In this document: positions 57,740 through 64,000 of the stretch, piece after piece
Layout: the number at the start of each line of letters is the position of its first letter
Numbering within the stretch: position 1 is the first letter of the stretch
From: Anastatus disparis
Lineage: Eukaryota; Arthropoda; Insecta; Hymenoptera; Eupelmidae
Length of the DNA: 64,000 nucleotides
Direction: 5' to 3'
NCBI GenBank assembly: GCA_017163975.1
Contig: JAFFSR010000242.1
Location: 1,761,001 to 1,825,000 of the forward strand
Notes under the pieces: model-generated
What the model was told of the DNA's origin: nothing
Database searches by the model: none
What the model saw: only the letters and a program-made list of their open reading frames with translations
Program-made: the position numbers and the translations under genes

Positions 57740-60053
57740 TATGTCGGTGGTCTTTGCATGAATCTTTAATGAAAGGTTCCATTAATGTTTCATGAAAGAT
57801 TACATGAAAGCTTTTATTAACCTTTCTCGGAAGATTCCCGAAAGCTTTCGACGTAACCTTACTAATGAATCTTTCAGTAAGCTTGCAGTTATCTTCTATG
57901 AAAGATTCTATTTAAAGTAAGCGGAATATTCCATGAAAGAAGCCATGAATCTTTTTAAAAAGCTTCCACGATTACCTAACTGATGAATTTTTCGGGAAGC
58001 TTACAGTAATCTTTTTCAATATCTTCCATGTTACCTTTGCGTATTCATCTATGGAAGGTTTTCTGTAAGGTCACTGTAGGATTCCATAAAGATTTTAGGG
58101 AATATTGCACGTTAGCATTCAGTAAACTTCTTTTTAGATTACATTTAGCTTACTGTAAGCTTTCATGGAATCTTTCAGTTGAGTTTTTCCGTAATATTTA
58201 TTGAAAAAGTTATTATTCACAGTTGTTAAATATCTTTCAGGAATCTTCCATCGATTCTTACATTAATTTTTAATGAAAGGTTCCATTAATGTTACATGAA
58301 AGATTACGTGAAAGCATTTATTAACTTTTCTCGTAAGATGCCCGAAAGCTTTCGACGTAACCTTACTAATGAATCTTTCAATAAGCTTGCAATTATCTTT
58401 TATGAAATATTCTATTTAAGGTAAGCGGAATATTCTATTAAAGAAAGCATAAATCTTTTTAGAAAGCTTCCTGTAGGCTTCTACGATTACCTAACTGATG
58501 AATCTTTCAGGAAGCTTACAGTAATCTTTCTCAATATCTTCCATGTAACCTTTGCGTATTTATCCGTGGAAGCTTTTTTGTAAGGTTACTATAAGATTGC
58601 AAAAAGATTTAAGGAAACATTGCACGTAAGCTTTTATTATTTATTTAATTATGCTAACTTTTAGTTTTCTTTTAGATTACATGAAATATTACAATGAAAT
58701 ATTAATGAAAGATTCAGTAAGCTTTCAGAAAGGTTAATGGAAGCTTCCTCTGAAATATTACGTGAACGTTTCACGGAAAGCTTCCTGGAAGTTTTCGTGC
58801 TATGTGGGCGATAATCAGTTCTTTATCATCGAATAATATATTCCTTTTTTCAACACGGGATGCGGTTTTCTCTTTTGTTTATCAAAATTAATAGTTTTAA
58901 AAAAATCAATCAATTGATTACAAAAGAACAGATAATACGACTTGTTTTTAACAGTTGTCGAAATTCTTCAAGTAATCTTCCATCGTTACATACATTAATT
59001 TCCTATTAAAGTTTTTTTTATGTTCCGTAAAAGATTACGTGAAAGCTTATATTAATCTCTTTTGAAAAATTTCCGAAGGCTTCTGGCGAAAGCTTACTAA
59101 TGAAACTTTCGGGAAGCTTGCAGTTATCTTTCATGAAAGATTGTATTAAACATTAGCGGAATATTCTATGAAAGATGACACGAATCTTTTCAGTAAGCTT
59201 CCTGTAAGCCTTCACGATTACCTAACCGATGAATCTTTGGGGAAGCTTACAGTAATCTTTCTTACTATCTTACATGTAACCTTTCTGAATACATTCATGG
59301 AAGATTTGCTGAGAGGTTAGTGTAAGATTGTAAAAATATTTCAAGGAATCTTGCACGTAATTATTTAGTAACCTTTTTTCTAGATTACATTTAGCTAACT
59401 GTAAACTTTCATGAAATCTTCCAGTGGAATCTTCCTGTAAGGCTTTCTAGAAAGCTTACATTTACGGTGGTGGAAATTCTTTCTGTAATCTTTTATCTTT
59501 ATTTACATGAATTTTTCATTAAATCTTCCATTCATGTTTCGTGAAAGATTACGTGAAAGCTTTTATTAATCTTTTTTGAAAGATTTAGGAAAGCTTCTGG
59601 CGAAAGTTTACAAATGAATCTATCGGGAAGCTTGCAGTTATCTTTCATGAAAGATTGTATTAAACGTTAGTAGAATATTCTATGAAAGATGACACGAATC
59701 TTTTCAGTAAGCTTCCTGTAAGCTTTCACGATCACCTAACTGATGAATCTTTCGGGAAGCTTACAGTAATCTTTCTCACTATCTTACATGTAACTTTTCT
59801 GGATCCATTCATGGAAGCTTGGCTGAAAGGTTACTGTAAGATTTTAAAAAGATTTTGTGGAATATTTCACGTAAGCTTTCATTAGCCATTTATTCATGCT
59901 TACGTTTAGCTTACTTTTAGATTACATGAAATATTACAATGCAATATTAATAAAAGATTCAGTAGGTTACAGAAAGGCTAATGGAAGCTTCAGCTGGAAT
60001 ATTACGTGAAAGTTTCATGGGAAGCTTCCTTGGAAGCTTTCGTGCTATGTGGG
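57740..60053. repeat. AAGCTT-rich higher-order repeat, ~1.24-kb period
   Basis: Four related subunits, marked by GATTACGTGAAAGCTTTTA-like words at 57,798, 58,302, 59,033 and 59,547, alternate with spacings 504, 731 and 514. First to third and second to fourth are 1,235 and 1,245 bases, so a two-part higher-order unit is present twice. Both units end in a shared GTGCTATGTGGG at about 58,806 and 60,052. No gene. Confidence 0.8.
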
Positions 60054-60673
60054 ATACTTGATATTATTTTTAGCATGTAAAAACATAATGAATTTTTCAC
60101 ACTATTTAATGAGCACATTTTGATGATCTGTACCTTTTGAGCTACATAAGATTTTTTGATGCAGTAAAGCTTAAATCAAAGCATTTAACTTATACTTTCT
60201 TTTATTTTCTATACATTTTTCTTATAGTTTAATTCTTTTATTATCCAAGTTCTTATATACGCTCCTTTATTATGTTTTCAAAAAAAATGTCTATATCTTT
60301 ACTTTCGAGGCCTATTAGACTAAAAGAAAAAACACAAATTAATTTTTTTCAGTAGAGATTTATATTTACATATACATTTTAGCTGAATCTATTTTTCAGT
60401 GATGGATTCCTCCAAATTTGATCGTAATTATTTATTATTAGAAACTATATAATTTTATGTAGAAAAAGAACAATTTTTGTTAGAAATGAATGAAAGTCAA
60501 GTAATAATACTAGAAACCAAAAAATAGTCTTAATTGAAATTTTTTCTATTTTATTTATCAAATAATTAAATTACAATTTACAACACGAACCTTATTGTCT
60601 ACAGTTATGTATACATATTTACACACAATTAAATATACGATATTATACTCTTTAATATTAAATAATTTAATAA
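60054..60673. other. noncoding, nothing recognised
   Basis: AT-rich spacer between the satellite and the transposase-like sequence; probably the 3' flank of that element. Confidence 0.4.
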
Positions 60674-62782
60674 TTACAATCTATGTCGAGTCGCAATATA
60701 AACATCATTATTTTTATAAACAATTATGCAAGGCATTGATTTTGGCAAAGTATTTAAAGAAACTATTTCATTCGAATCTTCAATAACGTCAACTAAGTAG
60801 GCGTGATAATGCTTATCAAAATTAATATTTACAATAGGAGAGACTTTAAATTTTATTTCTTCGTGATGTTTATAGATTTTTAAGATTTTTCCAAATTTCG
60901 GTCCATTATCTTCATCTATATCAATTAAAATAATTGTTCCACTTTGAAGTTGATGTCCAAATACTTCGATATATTTAAGAATTTTAATTTCATTAATACT
61001 TTTTGTATTCTCAAAAAAAGCATCTACTCTTTCATTTGTTTCAGGACCTTCAACAATTTCTTTCGAGAGATTCGAAAAATATGCATTGTAACACTGCATT
61101 AATTTCTGTTTGATAGCTAATGTTTTTAGGAGATTTTTGGTACAAGATGTAGCTTTAGCTGCTTGTTTTAGTTCCTGGTGCTTAGATTCAAATCGCATGG
61201 ACCACGTATGAATTAAGGGTCCATTTTGTAACATTAACCTGGCATAATGTGTCATATTATGACATTTTGGTGGTAATGGTCCAAAACCTAACTCAATATA
61301 TAGAGCATTATGCTCTGCTACGACTTGCTCTAAAATCATCGCATCACTGCGTAAGATTGCAGGTGATGTTATAATATCAACAATCACTCTTAATTTTCTA
61401 TATAGTTTCCATACTTTGTTGGTTTTATCTATTCTATCTCCCACCATCAAACCAAAGTAGCGAGTGAAACATAGCATTTCTGATGCAGACATTTTAATTT
61501 TTTTTTATCTTTTATGTGGTCTGCATTTAATTGAGGAGGTTTGTTTGATAACTCTAAGGCAGTATAATTAAAAATAGAAATACAAGTATTTAAATAACCT
61601 ACAGTAAAACAATTCTCCACGCAAGTAAAATGGTATATCAAATTGGTCATCACGTAGTCACAAACACCTTCAAAAACATCATGCATGATGTCAACAGAAG
61701 TATTCACAGTTAAATGAAAGTTATTGATTTCATTAAAAACACACACTTCTTTTATACCAGTTTCAGAGGTTTTGTTCTTTTTGACATCTTCATCATAATT
61801 GTTTTTATTTCTGAGAAGGGTAAGGTTTTCTTTTACTTGAAATTTAGCTTCTTCGGAATGTATGCTACATATTCTACAAAAGTGATTTGCGCTGAAACAT
61901 TCTACGAATCCCAATATGCCATTCATGCCTAAATTATCTCCTAATATTAGCATACATTGAAAGTATATTTTATGCTCTTTTCCGTTTACATTAATTACGA
62001 TACCTTTTTCATATAAGTTATTTAATTCTTTAATTAATGGATTGAAAACGGCTTTGTTTCCAAAATATTTTTTGTCAAAAGAAAAATGCAAAGATTCTAG
62101 GAGAATATTGTTTAATTGAGATGCAACATGAGGAGGTAAGCAAGGCACAGACGCATAAACAGCTCCTATTTTATTTCTGCCAGCATGACTCCTAATGCAT
62201 TACCAAGTTCACAATCATCAAAATACACAAATAAGGGTAAAACATTTCTTCCATCATGTAAAATCGATGTTTTTTGCCATAAATCGCCTTGCATGATATT
62301 ACTAATAATTTTTTCTCAGATTTTAAATAATTAATGTATGTCCGTGTAGCAGCATACAAACCAGGTAATTCAAATAATAATTTGAGCGAAAGTTTTAAAG
62401 GTATACGTTCAGCTGTAACAGGTTCTATTTTTTCAATTACATTTTCCTTATTTTGACAAATACTATTTATGTGACCTAAAGTAAATTCTTCGGGCAAAAC
62501 AAACGCACATTTTTCTTTAAGTATCTCAAATCTTTTATACTCCGTTGTAAAATTATCAAAAAAACCTTTGCAATTTTCTAAAAGTCTATTAATTTCTACA
62601 GAGAATGCTTTATTGTAATTCTTACTATTGACTTTATGTTGCAAAAAAGGAATGAAAATATTATCTGTAAAATTTTTCATATTTTCTATAAAAATATCTA
62701 CGATATTTCTTGATAAATTTGGATTTTTGTACAACGATAATGAAATTTTCAAAATTTCTTCAAAGATTATCTTTTCATTCAT
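60674..62782 (-). pseudogene. CACTA/EnSpm-like transposase, broken
   Basis: Three successive minus-strand frames (62,782-62,192; 62,148-61,447; 61,492-60,674) form one protein of about 700 residues. Landmarks: IPLKLSLKLLFELPGLYA; an off-frame PLFVYFDDCELGNALG near 62,230; GDNLGMNGILGF followed by ANHFCRICS, a small Cys cluster; SVDIMHDVFEGVCDYV; and CHNMTHYARLMLQNGPLIHTWSMRFE near the end. The DDCELGNALG, GDNLG and HxMxHY segments are like animal Tnp2-type transposases of CACTA/EnSpm elements. At least three frame changes, each at or near A/T runs (about 62,315, 62,165 and 61,500), break it. No CACTA terminal repeats were located. It may equally be a transposase-derived host gene family, decayed here. 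Confidence 0.6.
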
Positions 62783-62886
62783 TTTTAATATTAAAAAGAA
62801 TCAAAATCTAATTTAAAATATTTATTTTGCAAGAATAAAAGAAAAAATAATCAGCGTTTTCATGTAAATTTTAAGTAACAAAGTTT

Positions 62887-63259
62887 ATAAATGCTTATAA
62901 TTTATCTAATTCTGTCATGAATTTACTCAGCTTAGTTGTGACTTTTTTGCTGATGTCTAAATTATAAATATATTTTTCCAAAAACACCCAGATAGGCTGG
63001 CACAAGTCTGGATACTCAGCATCAAGCGCAAAAAAACTTTAAAACATACATCTACAGCTTCCGATGGATTGGAAAGTAAATATGATACGTCATTAACGAC
63101 TACAAAAGATTGTACAATATTATCTATTGTTCCACAAATCGCTACATAAGGCTGTATTTTTATCTTTTTTTCTTTATAACGTTGTAGTTTTTTATCTTGA
63201 AAATCTTTTAGCTCTTGTATCGTCTGAAAAATCAAATTAATTTGTGCATAAAAGTACAA
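62887..63259 (-). pseudogene. second ORF of the transposase-like unit, fragment
   Basis: A minus-strand frame with KIQPYVAICGTIDNIVQSF, SNPSEAVDVCFKVFLRL and, after a one-base frame change near 63,040, YPDLCQPIWVFLEKYIY. Proteins with this wording accompany CACTA-like transposases in some animal genomes, from memory. It lies 105 bp upstream of the transposase and in the same direction, so it may be its partner or N-terminal exon. The function is unknown. Confidence 0.45.
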
Positions 63260-64000
63260 CCTTAAATAATTTACATTTGATTAAATTTAGTAAATAAATT
63301 TGTGTACATTTGCATGTAAAATAAATGACTCTTTAACGTTTTCAAGCGTGAAGGAAGAGTTTTTTCTTATTACTCCCAAAATCAGAGGTAGCATTAATAA
63401 GGATATGACTGGAGCATGAGTATCTATGAATGCTGTGAAATAAAAAAATTAAAATATTGTACCAAATTATTTATAAACATAATTGTATCTTATGATTCTG
63501 ATAATTCATGTTAACAAAATTGTAGTAATAAAAAATAATAATAATAATAATAAAAATAAAAATAAAGATATTTTTTTGTCTAGCAGGCTAAAAGTGCCAC
63601 TCAAGGTCAATATGCTCGATCGCAAAGGTTGCATTTTCGCCCTCGCTAGACAAAAAATTATTATATACACACTACAGACGGTAAAATGGCGAGCCCATAG
63701 CACATATTTATATATAATTTATATGTGCAATGGATTCACCCAGTTTCTACCTTCCTAGATGTGTAATATACTATTTTAATACTATAAAGAACAGATATTA
63801 ACAGCATTGAAATGGTAAACCGAAACAAATAAAATAATATATCACAAAAAGATTTTTATAATAATAATGTAATGTCATAAAAATTGGAAACTAGATTATG
63901 TTAGTATAATAAAAAAAAAGTTTTTAACAATTTTTAATTATTTTTTTCAATCAAAGCTATTGGTTTACGAATTAAATGTAGAGAAGAAATATATATACTA
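63260..64000. other. noncoding end of window
   Basis: AT-rich, with an (AAT)n-like run at about 63,533-63,560 and the hairpin listed separately. Nothing else is recognised. Confidence 0.4.
63570..63662. repeat. short inverted-repeat element
   Basis: ATTTTTTTGTCTAGC at the left pairs with GCTAGACAAAAAATTA at the right, about 92 bp apart. The GC-richer interior is unlike its surroundings and suggests a tiny nonautonomous element. Confidence 0.5.

Noticed and set aside
1..64000. CRISPR arrays, operons or other bacterial features
   Set aside because: Spliced genes, LTR elements and satellites are eukaryotic; no direct-repeat/spacer array of CRISPR type is present.

Overview
The window is AT-rich nuclear DNA from an animal, most likely an insect. 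Two intron-containing host genes have insect/metazoan character: a RECQL5-type DNA helicase and Cyclin G, both on the minus strand. The mobile elements (Ty3/gypsy with an arthropod-type Gag, CACTA-like, hAT and TTAA-type MITEs, non-LTR fragments) are typical of insect genomes. I cannot name the species; a hymenopteran is a weak guess. Nothing suggests bacterial DNA.

Layout. 1-9.5 kb: gene-poor DNA with small fold-back elements, a TTAA-flanked MITE with an internal minisatellite, and broken non-LTR retrotransposon pieces on both strands. 9,498-23,725: one long LTR retrotransposon with near-identical LTRs of about 300 bp, a GGTA target duplication, a polypurine tract, an intact gag and a pol broken by roughly ten frame lesions. 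The Pol frame runs on, through an acidic linker, into a VRK/CK1-family protein kinase. Downstream, where a retrovirus-like element would carry env, lies a second non-retroviral gene with an F-box-like segment and leucine-rich repeats, preceded by a good splice acceptor. A separate DNA transposon (17,082-20,769, 540-bp inverted repeats, TTAT duplication) inserted exactly between the kinase and the F-box/LRR gene. 23.7-31.7 kb: noncoding with two fold-back elements.

31,693-41,103: RECQL5, 13 exons recognised, with full helicase core, RQC zinc-binding region, a PCNA-binding-like box and an SRI-like tail; the last exon is not identified. Its 4.5-kb intron holds nested palindromic MITEs. 45,195-46,891: complete Cyclin G CDS in five coding exons (346 residues). 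48.5-60 kb: satellite territory, with a degenerate minisatellite, an array of about 160-bp units split by a 3-kb fold-back element, 222-bp units, and a 1.24-kb higher-order repeat rich in AAGCTT, with a hAT-type MITE and a tRNA-like Pol III promoter between arrays. 60.7-63.3 kb: a decayed CACTA/EnSpm-like transposase on the minus strand.

How the parts work together: the host genes act in genome maintenance (RECQL5 at replication and transcription) and cell-cycle/growth control (Cyclin G). The most interesting unit is the cargo-bearing retrotransposon: Gag, Pol fused to a VRK-like kinase, and an F-box/LRR protein suggest an element carrying two host-interaction proteins, one phosphorylating (or pseudokinase) and one a possible ubiquitin-ligase adaptor. 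That functional reading is inference; the layout is seen directly.
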